64,000 nucleotides of DNA from Corynebacterium kroppenstedtii (lineage in GTDB: Bacteria; Actinomycetota; Actinomycetes; Mycobacteriales; Mycobacteriaceae), in contig NZ_QFRA01000003.1 in the NCBI RefSeq assembly GCF_003243515.1, positions 62,001 through 126,000 on the forward strand. Direction: 5' to 3'. Each line of letters begins with the position of its first letter. The stretch's first letter is position 1. The notes below the pieces were generated by a model that was given only the letters and a program-made list of their open reading frames with translations, searched no databases and was not told the origin of the DNA. Of the stretch, positions 56,027-64,000 are shown one piece after another. Made by a program: the position numbers and the translations under genes.

Positions 56027-57024
56027 CGCAGACCCTCCTTAGCCGCATCCGCAATAGAATCCACGTTGGAAGAATCGACGAAGGATGGCCCCGAGTACAC
56101 AGGACGGCCGCCTCCGATCGATGTCCCGTTGCGTTTGTGCAGCCACAACGAGTCCACGGCCATGTACCCCTGCAAATACGGTTGCTGGTCCACGGCGAAT
56201 TGAACGTTGCCTGATTTAATGGCGTTGACCAGTTCCGCATTGGTGTCAAAGGTAGCGATTTTGGCCTGTGAACCGGCGTCGCGAGCTGCATCCACCGCGC
56301 GGAGGGCGACCGGCGCAACCAGCCCCATCACCCAGTCAATGCTGTGATCTTGCGCCAGTTTCGATTCGATGGTGGCCTGTGCCGAGGGCAAATCTTGCCC
56401 GTTAACGTACAGAATCTCCGTATTCACCTTGTCTTTAATGCCACCGCAACGGGCTTCCTGGCTGGAATTGCCTTGCTCGTGAATGACGCACAAGGCGTGC
56501 TGGGCGCCTTGTTCTTTGAGCTTGTCGCCCACTGCTTCCCCGGCGACTTTCTCGTCCTGGCCGAAGAACCCTTTCAGCCCGTACTTCTGCCAGACGTCCA
56601 TCCCGGCGTTCAACCCGACTGCCGGAATCTTCGCATCGTCTGCCTTCTTGGCGACGGAACCAATGGCCTCTGGGTTCGGCATGGTGACCGCGATCCCATC
56701 CACCTTGGAGTCGATCGCGTTCTGGACCAGGTTCGCCTGGTTCGGCGCTTGGGGATCGGAGGAATACCTGAAATCAACGTTGTCTTTTTTCGCGGCGTCC
56801 TCGGCACCTTTGCGCACGAGGTCCCAGAAAGTATCCCCGGGCGCACCGTGGGTGACCATCGCCACCGTCATACGGGGAGTATCGACGGTTCCTCCCCCGC
56901 CGGAGCTTCCGGAACTCCGGGGCGCTCCGCCGGTGGATGAACATGCCGCGCCCGCAAGAGCTACGGCGCCAACCACGAGGGCGACGGCACACCGTCGAAC
57001 AGTGTAAGAGACACGGTGGTGCAC
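56023..57024 (-). CDS. CUT2 sugar ABC transporter substrate-binding protein
   Basis: Periplasmic-binding-protein-like protein of the ribose/xylose (Peripla_BP_4) family. A signal sequence ends near LAGAACSS; the Cys is lipoprotein-like but the −3 position is not ideal. The mature part has MTVAMVTHGAPGDTFWDLVRKG, VDGIAVTMPNPEAI, AVGLNAGMDVW and IATFDTNAELVNAI in family order. I chose GTG 57024 (GGGGT upstream); the frame is open to 57051. Adjacent adenosine deaminase makes a ribose or nucleoside substrate conceivable, but this is not shown. Confidence 0.9.
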   Translation of the reverse strand: MHHRVSYTVRRCAVALVVGAVALAGAACSSTGGAPRSSGSSGGGGTVDTPRMTVAMVTHGAPGDTFWDLVRKGAEDAAKKDNVDFRYSSDPQAPNQANLVQNAIDSKVDGIAVTMPNPEAIGSVAKKADDAKIPAVGLNAGMDVWQKYGLKGFFGQDEKVAGEAVGDKLKEQGAQHALCVIHEQGNSSQEARCGGIKDKVNTEILYVNGQDLPSAQATIESKLAQDHSIDWVMGLVAPVALRAVDAARDAGSQAKIATFDTNAELVNAIKSGNVQFAVDQQPYLQGYMAVDSLWLHKRNGTSIGGGRPVYSGPSFVDSSNVDSIADAAKEGLR

Positions 57025-57162
57025 AGGTACCCCGATCCTTATGAGTGTCACTGGTTAGATCCCGTTACCCGCGGCTGCGAATAACGAACATGTCTGATCA
57101 ATCTCGCTATTTCACCCTCCTCAGTAGGGGTGGTCAAATCTGTTTCTGCTGGTGTTGAACGA

Positions 57163-57177
57163 TTCAGATAATCTGAA
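57163..57177. promoter_or_regulatory. Perfect 7-1-7 palindrome upstream of the CUT2 operon
   Basis: TTCAGAT-A-ATCTGAA lies about 140 bp upstream of the binding-protein start, between it and the add stop codon. A related half-site (TATCTGAAC) recurs about 90 bp further at 57265. The layout fits a LacI- or GntR-type sugar repressor; none is encoded in the window. Confidence 0.5.
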
Positions 57178-57253
57178 CAGGGATAGCTATGACCGGTTAC
57201 CGTCACTTTTTACCCCCTTTTGCCCCCGCACCCTGTAGCTCGCCTCGGTCCAG

Positions 57254-58672
57254 CTATTCGCGCTTATCTGAACCGAGATCGCCTAAATCTAGTCCGTCCA
57301 GACCGGCGAGCCCGTCAATGTCATCAAGGCCTAAATCACCCAGATCGATATTCAATGTGTCCGCGCCCGAGTGGTTACGCCTGTGGGCTCCGTGGGCGTG
57401 GTCATGTGAGTGTCCCTCAGCGCCATTCTCATCAGACCCATCGTCGTGTTGGCCGGAGCTGTCGTTTCGGCTGGTGCCCCTCATATCGGGATCGCCCACA
57501 AGTTCCTCATACGCCGGAATGATCAGATCCCTGGCCAGGCGCTGCCGATCGGGCAGGGGGAGAAATGCGGCATCCATCGCATTCAAGGTCAGATGCAGCA
57601 ACTCGTCGTAACCGAAATCAAAATACTCGCCGAGCAGCAACATCTCGTCGGTCATCGTCGTGCCGAAGACGGTCCGATTATCCGTGTTCACTGTGCAGGT
57701 AAAACCTAATTCATACAGAAGGGACAACGGGTGATCCTCCATCGAGTCGACCAGCCCGGTCTGGCGGTTCGACGTCGGGCACAGTTCCAAGGCGACAGCG
57801 CGATCGCGAATTCGGGCAGCCACAGGGCCCAGTTCGATCCCGTCGAGTGACGCGCCGAAATCTTCGTAAATGCGAGCACCATGTCCGATACGCGATGCGC
57901 CCAGGGCTAATGCGTCCTTCATCGATCCCACTCCGTCAGCTTCGCCGGCATGAATGGTGAAGGGGACGAGGTTCTCACGGAGCAGCTCCAATGCTTCGGC
58001 ATGCTCACGGACCGAGAATTCTTCTTCCGGACCGGCCAGATCAAAGCCCACCACATATCCGGATCCATCCCCCGCATTATCGACGATGAGGCGCGCGATC
58101 TCCGTGGAGCGATTGTTATTTCTCATCGCGCACAGAATGAGCCGCGCGACGACCGGGTTGTCCTCCGCCGCGGCCCTCTGTTCGCCGGCGCGAACACCGG
58201 CGATAGCGGCGTCGACAATGTGTTGAAGATCTAGCCCCTGCTCTTGGTGCTGCTCTGGCGCGAAACGGAGTTCCGCATACACGACGCCATCGCGGGCAAG
58301 GTCTTCGACGGATTCGCGGGTCACGCGCTCGATAGCGTCGGCCGTTTGCATCACGGCGGTGGTGTGGGCGAATAATTCCAGGTACGAGGGGAGATCCCCT
58401 GATTCGGCGGACGTGCGGAACCATTTCTCTAATGTCTCAGCGCGCGCGTCCTCGGGCTGAGACATGATGCTGTCCGGCAAACCGGAATAGCCGGACTGCT
58501 GAGCAAGGTCGAGCAGCGTGGAGGGCCTCAGACCACCATCGATATGGTCATGAAGCTCCACCTTGGGTAGCTGTGCGACCGTGTCGCGATCGAGAGTTTT
58601 GTGATCCGGACTGATTGATGGGCGCGGCCCCATGCTGGCGGAATACGGTGATTTCTGCGCGTTCATTGCCAT
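57254..58672 (-). CDS. add: Adenosine deaminase with His-rich, repetitive C-terminal tail
   Basis: Deaminates adenosine to inosine. The metal motif HDHIDGG (about residue 41 from ATG 58672), FTIHAGEADG, RIGHGARI and TVNTDNR are in place; the NTDNR form is usual in actinobacteria. After the catalytic domain ends near YEELVGDPD comes an odd tail: a His-rich stretch (GHSHDHAHGAHRRNHSG) and then a Leu-Gly-Asp repeat (DLGDLGLDDIDGL and similar). The N-terminal start is uncertain, with in-frame ATGs at 58753, 58666 and 58633. Divergent from the carboxypeptidase gene. Confidence 0.9.
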   Translation of the reverse strand: MAMNAQKSPYSASMGPRPSISPDHKTLDRDTVAQLPKVELHDHIDGGLRPSTLLDLAQQSGYSGLPDSIMSQPEDARAETLEKWFRTSAESGDLPSYLELFAHTTAVMQTADAIERVTRESVEDLARDGVVYAELRFAPEQHQEQGLDLQHIVDAAIAGVRAGEQRAAAEDNPVVARLILCAMRNNNRSTEIARLIVDNAGDGSGYVVGFDLAGPEEEFSVREHAEALELLRENLVPFTIHAGEADGVGSMKDALALGASRIGHGARIYEDFGASLDGIELGPVAARIRDRAVALELCPTSNRQTGLVDSMEDHPLSLLYELGFTCTVNTDNRTVFGTTMTDEMLLLGEYFDFGYDELLHLTLNAMDAAFLPLPDRQRLARDLIIPAYEELVGDPDMRGTSRNDSSGQHDDGSDENGAEGHSHDHAHGAHRRNHSGADTLNIDLGDLGLDDIDGLAGLDGLDLGDLGSDKRE

Positions 58673-58781
58673 AGGGTTCAGGCTAGCCGATGGGCAGGAT
58701 ATGCCGTCGATGCCGCAACGTTGCCGCAACCTGACGACACCTCGAAGTGTCATATATGTTCAGGGCCTAATTTTTCCTAAG

Positions 58782-60197
58782 ATGCTGGATTATGGCTTCC
58801 CAGCGCTTTGCTCCCCACCTTCAGCGGTCCGTGTATCAGCGACTCTACGGCGAACCATCGTGGCCAGCACCGTGGGCATCGCGCTGAGCTTTACGTCTTT
58901 TATCCCGGGGACGGCATTATCCACACCGCCTGCTGCGGCAACCCCGGCTGCTGCGTCGGCACTCTCGGTCTCGGTGTTAGCCCAGGATGAGACCACCCCG
59001 ACTCGCCCGATTGATCCCAACTGGATCCCCGTCGAAGTACCCCCTGACCAGCCACTGCCCGACGACCCCACCCTCCACACCGAGTCTTGCCCCTTTCGCG
59101 AGCACACGCCCCCGGCCGTTGATGAATCCGAAACGGTCCAACCCGGCAACACCAGCCCTACCCCCATCCCGGTCAACACAGACCCCGAGGGCGGCAAAAA
59201 ACTGCAGTCCTGCGGCGTCATTGTCACAGAGGGGTTTAAGGTCCCTGAGCGGCTCACTGTCGGATCATGGCTTATTTACGACGTCGACTCGGGCGATGTT
59301 ATCGCCGCAAAGGACCCGCATGGGCGATACCGGCCGGCGTCCATTTTTAAAGTGTTGTTAGCACGCGAAGCCATTGATCGTTTGCCGCTCGACAAGGTTT
59401 TAACGGCCACTCAAGAGGATGCCAATATGGAGGGCTCTCGCGCTGGAATTGGTCCGGATGGGAAGTACACGGTGAAGCAAGCGTTGCAGGGGCTGCTGAT
59501 GCGGTCCGGGAATGACTGTGCTCATCTACTCATGCGCACCCTGGGCGGAGAGAAAAACGTCCTGGCTGACTTGCAAAAACGCGCCGACGGACTGGGTACG
59601 CAGGACACGCGGGTGACGTCGTATTCGGGGCTCGACGCGCCGGGGTCACAAACATCCGCCTACGATTTAGCGCTGCTGTACCGCGAAGCGTTTCACAACA
59701 AGACGTTTAACGAAATAGTCAATACGAAAATCGTTGATTTGCCCGACTATCAAGATAATCCAGGTTTCCAAATCTCTAACGATAATGAGATGCTCTTCAA
59801 CTATGAGGGGGCTTTTGGTGGGAAAACAGGGTTTACCGACGACGCCCGCCACACGTATTCCGGTGGCGCAGAGCGCAACGGGCGAAAACTAGCAGTCATC
59901 GAGCTGAATGCCACCAACGCTGCCGGCAAGGGCTGGGATCAGGCGACGAGGCTGCTCGACGCAGCATGGCCCGTTCACGATTCCGTGGGGTATCTCGTCG
60001 GCTCCCCTGCTGCTGAGAAAGCGGGGAAGAAAGATGGTGAGTTTGCCGGGGATACCGTGACCGAGGACCAGCCCGCATCCCATAGGGGAAACGAGCTGCG
60101 TCGACACCCAAAGGCGCTTGATATCACGGCTGGAATTGCCGTGCTCGTTATTGCTGGCGCAATCTGGAGTGTTCGGCGCGGGCGCCGTCGGAAGTAA
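58782..60197 (+). CDS. D-alanyl-D-alanine carboxypeptidase (class A PBP)
   Basis: Low-molecular-weight penicillin-binding protein of the S11 family that trims peptidoglycan pentapeptides. The signal sequence (LRRTIVASTVGIALSFTSF) is followed by a Pro/Thr-rich segment. Catalytic motifs are SIFK (S187, K190), SGN (S242) and KTG (K348). A C-terminal membrane anchor (ITAGIAVLVIAGAIWSV) and basic tail end the 471 residues. I place the start at ATG 58782, in the absence of a clear ribosome binding site. A perfect terminator follows. Confidence 0.93.
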   Translation: MLDYGFPALCSPPSAVRVSATLRRTIVASTVGIALSFTSFIPGTALSTPPAAATPAAASALSVSVLAQDETTPTRPIDPNWIPVEVPPDQPLPDDPTLHTESCPFREHTPPAVDESETVQPGNTSPTPIPVNTDPEGGKKLQSCGVIVTEGFKVPERLTVGSWLIYDVDSGDVIAAKDPHGRYRPASIFKVLLAREAIDRLPLDKVLTATQEDANMEGSRAGIGPDGKYTVKQALQGLLMRSGNDCAHLLMRTLGGEKNVLADLQKRADGLGTQDTRVTSYSGLDAPGSQTSAYDLALLYREAFHNKTFNEIVNTKIVDLPDYQDNPGFQISNDNEMLFNYEGAFGGKTGFTDDARHTYSGGAERNGRKLAVIELNATNAAGKGWDQATRLLDAAWPVHDSVGYLVGSPAAEKAGKKDGEFAGDTVTEDQPASHRGNELRRHPKALDITAGIAVLVIAGAIWSVRRGRRRK

Positions 60198-60230
60198 AAA
60201 TTGCTCTCATATCCGGGATTTGCAAATCTT

Positions 60231-60259
60231 GAACAAATCGTTATTTTTGTTCTTTTTTT
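60231..60259 (+). terminator. Rho-independent terminator of the carboxypeptidase gene
   Basis: GAACAAA / TTTGTTC, a perfect 7-base stem with an 8-base loop, is followed directly by seven T residues. It starts 34 bp after the stop codon. Confidence 0.9.
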
Positions 60260-60327
60260 CATCACAATTAGTACATAGTTAAGCATTCTGTTTACGTTGA
60301 AACGTCGCAGTGATTAAGTTGTCAGGT

Positions 60328-61242
60328 ATGAATACGAAATCATTGTCCCTTTGTGAAACCGCCACTCCTGGTCATCACGGCGTCACTGCTCGGACGCGTC
60401 GCGTAGCGGCTTCGTCACTAGCCATTATGGCGTCCACAGCCTTGGTGTTGGGTGGCGCCAACGTGGCCATGGCGCATCCCACGTCGATGCCTGAGCACCC
60501 TGCTGACACGACACTTGCGTCGGCCATTGACGGTGTTCACCACGATGCTCACCGGCTAGTCAAGGCTGAAGCTGCTAAGGAATCTGCAGCTAACGCTGCG
60601 CAAGCCGCACGAAAAAATGATCGTATCGACGCTATTCACGGCCACGCTAAAGAGTCCGTCGGGACCGTAGTTACCCCGGTTTACGACTCTCTGACCAGCA
60701 CCTATGGTACTGTGACACAGGCTAACGCTGATACCGCCACACACATTGCGTCCACAGCGAACTCGGTGCGGGAGCAGTCAGAGGCCCACCATAATCCTGT
60801 CGGCGCACGTATCGCTGACACCGTTACGCAATCCACAGCCGCCGCCTCCAACGATTTCGCTGGTGCGCAACTTGCCGTCCACAATGCTGCTGGCTCCGCC
60901 GTCGACAACGCCGTCTCTGCGGCTAACCAAACAATCGATGGTGTCACTGATGGTGCACACGCATCCGTCGATAACCGCGCTACACGAAAGCAGGCATCGA
61001 TTGATGCCGAAGCAGCTCAGGCCAATGAAGTCATCCACCATGTTTCCGACGCAGCCCAGGTAGCCGGTAACCAGTTCGCAACTGCCATCGGAGCTGCCCA
61101 GAATGTTGCTCCGGGAGCCGTCAAGTTCGCCCGCCAGGCCGTCGTATCCACGGTCAATCAGTTCGACCAAGTGCTCATCAACACGGGTACGCAACTTGGT
61201 GCACCGAGCGTTGCTCACCAGGGTCCGGCACCCGCACACTAA
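60328..61242 (+). CDS. Secreted Ala-rich helical protein, unknown
   Basis: A 304-residue protein I do not recognise. An Arg-containing signal peptide (RRVAASSLAIMASTALVLGGANVAMAH) predicts export with cleavage after AMA. The mature part is rich in Ala, Asn, Thr, His and Val, with amphipathic helical periodicity (EAAKESAANAAQAARKN, ADTATHIASTANSVREQ, NDFAGAQLAVHNAAGSAVDN). It has no Cys in the mature chain. This is reminiscent of apolipoprotein-like surface proteins. An in-frame codon at 60310 (MIKLSG) is an alternative start. Confidence 0.75.
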   Translation: MNTKSLSLCETATPGHHGVTARTRRVAASSLAIMASTALVLGGANVAMAHPTSMPEHPADTTLASAIDGVHHDAHRLVKAEAAKESAANAAQAARKNDRIDAIHGHAKESVGTVVTPVYDSLTSTYGTVTQANADTATHIASTANSVREQSEAHHNPVGARIADTVTQSTAAASNDFAGAQLAVHNAAGSAVDNAVSAANQTIDGVTDGAHASVDNRATRKQASIDAEAAQANEVIHHVSDAAQVAGNQFATAIGAAQNVAPGAVKFARQAVVSTVNQFDQVLINTGTQLGAPSVAHQGPAPAH

Positions 61243-61324
61243 AACACTGTGCAATAAAAACGGAGCGGTACTACATTAGGGCCATCGAGTAACTACTCTA
61301 GCCGTATCGCCCGATAATGAGTTC

Positions 61325-61360
61325 TGCGGGGCGCGATGGTCATAATCATCGCGCCCCGCA
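61325..61360. terminator. Strong bidirectional hairpin between convergent genes
   Basis: Fourteen-base perfect arms (TGCGGGGCGCGATG / CATCGCGCCCCGCA) with an 8-base loop lie between the secreted Ala-rich protein gene and yihY. No T run follows on either side. The position and strength suggest a transcription barrier for both strands. Confidence 0.75.
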
Positions 61361-61412
61361 AAGTATATGGATTTAAAAACTCGCACCCGACGTATCCGGC
61401 CTACCCGCTCTA

Positions 61413-62532
61413 CTACACGTCGCTCTTCTTGTTACCGCGAGCTTTGCGCATCGCCGAGCCGACGGTCAGAGCCCCAACCAGGGCACCAAAGCCCACCAAA
61501 CCGGTTTTCTTCGTCGTCGATGATTCTTCATCAACCTCTGCCCCGCGGATCGAAATAACTGCAGGCGGGGGGGGTGTGAACGTCGACCACTTTTCGAGAT
61601 TCTTGGGTCGTGGCGGCCCATGCCGAGCAGTAGAGCACAACGCGCCAGATCAGGTAGAAGAGGACCATGATGGCGATGACTGGCCCGAATGCAGCGGCCG
61701 CGGGATTGTTCATCGTGGCAGAAATGAATACCGCACCGAACTGCTTGATCAACTCAAACGCCACTGCCCCGATAATTGCCGCCTGAAGCACCGATTTCCA
61801 CGGCACTTTTTCCCTCGGCAAGAATTTTAGCAGCCAAACAAACACAATATAGTTGGCGAGCAAACCAACAATGAATGCGATCAACCACGTCACAAAATGA
61901 ATTCCCGGCACTGAATCCAGCTCAATATACTCCAGGAATTTCTTAGTCAGACTCGACGAACCAATAGCAGTCACAACAAAGGCCACCACAAAAGCAACCA
62001 ACAGCCCGATCAGGCCGATAAGATCTGACAACTTCCCCTTCACGAAATTGTCCGGGGTGATCTTCACCTTCCACATCTCCGAGACGCCGAGACGAAGGTT
62101 GCCCATCCAGCCAAGGCCGGTCCATAGTGCGGTCAAGAGACCGATAACACCGATGGAACTGCGACGTTCAACGGCAGTATCTACCAGTGTTTGCAGCGTG
62201 TCTTTAAGACCGCTCGTGCCCAGATCCAAGATCTGCTGCTCAACCCTGTCCATGGCAGCGTCGTTCCCCGCCAGAACGAAACCGAAGCCTGCGAAGACGA
62301 TCAACATAATGGGGATGAGGGAGAGAACGGAGAAATACGTGATCCCCGCCGCAAAGTGGTTGCCACCTTGTTCGCTATAGCGGTCTTGCATGCACATGAG
62401 GTGATCGAACCACGGGAACCGCAGCCGAGCCTTTTCCATTTTGCTCAGTTCATCGTCGTGCGAACGTTCCATGCCGGTATATTCGTCCGCGCGCCCGGTA
62501 TTTTTATCTGCCGCGTTTTTCGCTGGAGCCAC
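61413..62532 (-). pseudogene. YihY/UPF0761 family inner membrane protein, frameshifted in a C8 run
   Basis: Membrane protein of the YihY/BrkB family, often miscalled ribonuclease BN. The N-terminal 310 residues are complete: GGNHFAAGITYFSVLSLIPIML, then GLLTALWTGLGWMGNLRLGVSEMW and AFGPVIAIMVLFYLIWRVVLYCSAW in parts, with about six membrane segments. At the C8 run (G8 at 61567-61574 on plus) the frame gives a short aberrant end stopping at 61531. With seven C the chain continues PPAVISIRGAEVDEESS and a further hydrophobic segment TGLVGFGALVGALTVGSAMRK, ending at 61413 (372 residues). The core could function either way. Confidence 0.8.
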
Positions 62533-62623
62533 AATAGCCCTTCCTTTATGGTTTCAGCTTGTGATTCAGCCAAAAATGCGGCTGACTCCGCTTCGTATTG
62601 TTCTCTCGTATTGTCTCTTAGGG

Positions 62624-63670
62624 TTATTTGCTTTCTGGCAAAAACCCAATTTTCTTATGCACTTTACGCAAAGTTTTGTGTGCTTCATAGCGGGCACGCT
62701 CTGCGCCGTTGGCAAGAATTTTCTCCAATTGCGCCCGATCAGACATGAATTCTTCGTAGCGGGCTTTCAGCGGAGTGGTGAAGGCTTCAAGAGCTTCTGC
62801 CGTGTCCTTCTTCAATTCGCCATAGCCAACGCCGGACTCTTGGTATTTTGCCGCGAGGTCCTTGGGGTCCTTATCTGTCAGCGCACCCTGGATAACAAGG
62901 AGGTTCGATACGCCGGGCTTATTTTCGCGGTCATAGCGGATCTCGGCATCGTTATCGGTGACAGCGGAACGGATTCGCTTTGCTGACACTTTTGGATCGT
63001 CCAGCAAATTAACAATCCCTTTGGGATTCGACCCAGACTTCGACATTTTCGACGTCGGTTCCTGAAGATCGTAAATCTTCGCCGCCCCCTCCGGAATAAA
63101 ACCGTCGGGAACAACAAATGTGTCACCAAAACGGGAATTGAAGCGCTCCGCCAAGTTTCGGGTGAGTTCCATGTGCTGGCGCTGGTCCTCCCCCACAGGA
63201 ACCAGCTCCGGCTTGTACAGCAGAATGTCGGCAGCCATCAACATGGGGTAGGCGAACAAGCCGGCGCTCGTCCGATCAGTCCCCTGCTTAGACGACTTGT
63301 CCTTGAACTGGGTCATGCGGCTCGCCTCACCGAAGCCGGTCAGGCATGTCATGATCCATCCGAGTTGAGCGTGCTCGGGAACGTGAGACTGCACGAACAG
63401 CGTCGACCGTTCAGGGTCGATCCCCAAAGCCAGTAACTGCGCGACACCGGATAACGTGCGCTTCCGCAATTGCTGCGGATCCTGATCCACGGTGATCGCG
63501 TGAAGATCCGGGATAAAGTAAAAAGCGTCATAGTTGTCCTGCAATTTAATGAATTGCAGGACGGCCCCCAGATAATTACCTAAGTGATACGAATCTGACG
63601 TTGGTTGTAATCCCGAGACAACGCGAGCCTTATGTTCGTGTGCGCTTTGTTGTTCATTCTCACTAGCCAT
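62624..63670 (-). CDS. trpS: Tryptophanyl-tRNA synthetase
   Basis: Class I aminoacyl-tRNA synthetase charging tRNA-Trp, 348 residues. The HIGH-type signature is SYHLGNYLG near 27-35, the tryptophan/ATP site VPVGEDQRQHMELTRNLAERFN near 155, and the KMSKS loop in TSKMSKSGSN near 206. Length and motif spacing are standard. It lies between xthA and yihY on the same strand, the usual corynebacterial order. Confidence 0.97.
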   Translation of the reverse strand: MASENEQQSAHEHKARVVSGLQPTSDSYHLGNYLGAVLQFIKLQDNYDAFYFIPDLHAITVDQDPQQLRKRTLSGVAQLLALGIDPERSTLFVQSHVPEHAQLGWIMTCLTGFGEASRMTQFKDKSSKQGTDRTSAGLFAYPMLMAADILLYKPELVPVGEDQRQHMELTRNLAERFNSRFGDTFVVPDGFIPEGAAKIYDLQEPTSKMSKSGSNPKGIVNLLDDPKVSAKRIRSAVTDNDAEIRYDRENKPGVSNLLVIQGALTDKDPKDLAAKYQESGVGYGELKKDTAEALEAFTTPLKARYEEFMSDRAQLEKILANGAERARYEAHKTLRKVHKKIGFLPESK

Positions 63671-63754
63671 GGGGTTTACAGTACTTCTTACCGCCCGCGT
63701 TTCTGCAACCGGCCGTCAGACACCTCCGATATCGAACACTCGAAATACATATTC

Positions 63755-64000
63755 CTATTTAAAACCGACGACGACGGGCGAATGGTCCGACCAGCGAAGA
63801 TCATAAGTATCAGCGATGTCGGTGCGGGCAGCGACCGCCCGCTCGGCCAGATTCCGTGTCGCCGCGTGGACGTCGATACGCCACCCGGCGCCCGTGTCGA
63901 AAGCCTGCCCGCGCCAGGTGTACCAACTGTAGGGGCCTTCTTCGTTCTCGTGGAATGAGCGCTGAACGTCGACCCACTTCGGATCCCTCGCCGGCCCCCG
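63755..64000 (-). CDS. xthA: Exodeoxyribonuclease III, C-terminal 81 residues
   Basis: The 3' end of an AP endonuclease/exonuclease III gene that enters from the right edge. The visible frame reads KWVDVQRSFH, YSWYTWRGQAFDTGAGWRID (in parts) and the C-terminal catalytic motif RWSDHSPVVVGF, whose Asp-His pair is essential in this family. The stop TAG is at 63755-63757. It is 84 bp upstream of trpS on the same strand. Confidence 0.92.
   Translation of the reverse strand, partial: RGPARDPKWVDVQRSFHENEEGPYSWYTWRGQAFDTGAGWRIDVHAATRNLAERAVAARTDIADTYDLRWSDHSPVVVGFK

Noticed and set aside
63632..63958. 108-codon plus-strand frame at the right end
   Set aside because: The minus strand here encodes the C-terminus of exonuclease III with its catalytic Asp-His motif, so the plus frame is a shadow.

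Overview
The window looks like a chromosomal segment of a Corynebacterium with moderate to high GC. The gene order secA1–hpf–comF–lpqB–mtrB–mtrA … tmk … manA–(Rv3256c-like)–pmmA–(DUF3499)–(Rv3259-like)–whiB2–manC–wbbL–rmlD–LCP–TIGR03089 … purE–purK–(PH membrane protein)–birA–maf … sulfurtransferase … lpdA … upp … add … D-Ala-D-Ala carboxypeptidase … yihY–trpS–xthA is the conserved corynebacterial/mycobacterial backbone. Three deviations suggest a lipid-requiring species of the C. kroppenstedtii type, which is an inference: luxS plus an SAH nucleosidase sit where sahH is normally found; a BioW–BioF fusion lies between tmk and mtrA; and the acyl-CoA carboxylase genes expected between birA and maf are gone, leaving only a short possible accD remnant.

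Layout. 1-9.3 kb (minus strand): secA1 (cut by the left edge), ribosome hibernation factor, ComF-like phosphoribosyltransferase and the MtrAB–LpqB envelope-sensing module. 9.4-11.5 kb (plus): bioWF. 11.6-13.6 kb (minus): tmk, mtnN (pfs) and luxS. 13.9-15.2 kb (plus): a low-complexity membrane-anchored protein with an in-frame stop. 15.3-25.2 kb (mostly minus): GDP-mannose and rhamnose supply, linker rhamnosyltransferase and whiB2. 25.4-34.7 kb: LCP ligase, TIGR03089, DoxX, YdcF, purEK, PH protein, birA, accD remnant, maf. 34.9-41.9 kb (plus): a tight operon of ECF transporter parts (T, double ATPase, S component), two exporter-fold ABC half transporters and a TetR regulator, probably a metallophore- or heme-type uptake system. 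42-50 kb: small conserved proteins, a Cj0069-family ATP-grasp-like protein, sulfurtransferase, NCS2 permease and lpdA. 50-54 kb: upp and a locus with an EspC/WXG-like helical protein, an NlpC/P60 hydrolase broken by an in-frame TGA, and a protein with a duplicated domain. 54-64 kb: a CUT2 sugar ABC importer, adenosine deaminase, DD-carboxypeptidase, a secreted Ala-rich protein, YihY, trpS and the 3' end of xthA.

How it fits together (inference). If de novo fatty acid synthesis is lost, pimeloyl-ACP cannot be drawn from it, and a BioW–BioF enzyme would let the cell make the biotin precursor KAPA from free pimelate. The same lifestyle would explain the missing acyl-CoA carboxylase genes. Methyl-cycle by-products are handled by MtnN/LuxS, giving homocysteine and DPD/AI-2, rather than by SahH.

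Sequence integrity. Three genes (DUF3499, the ECF ATPase and yihY) are frameshifted exactly at C/G homopolymers, and two others carry single in-frame stop codons. The pattern fits pyrosequencing-type errors, slippage-based switching, or gene decay. Which one applies decides how these genes should be annotated. No transposase, CRISPR array, rRNA or tRNA gene was recognised.
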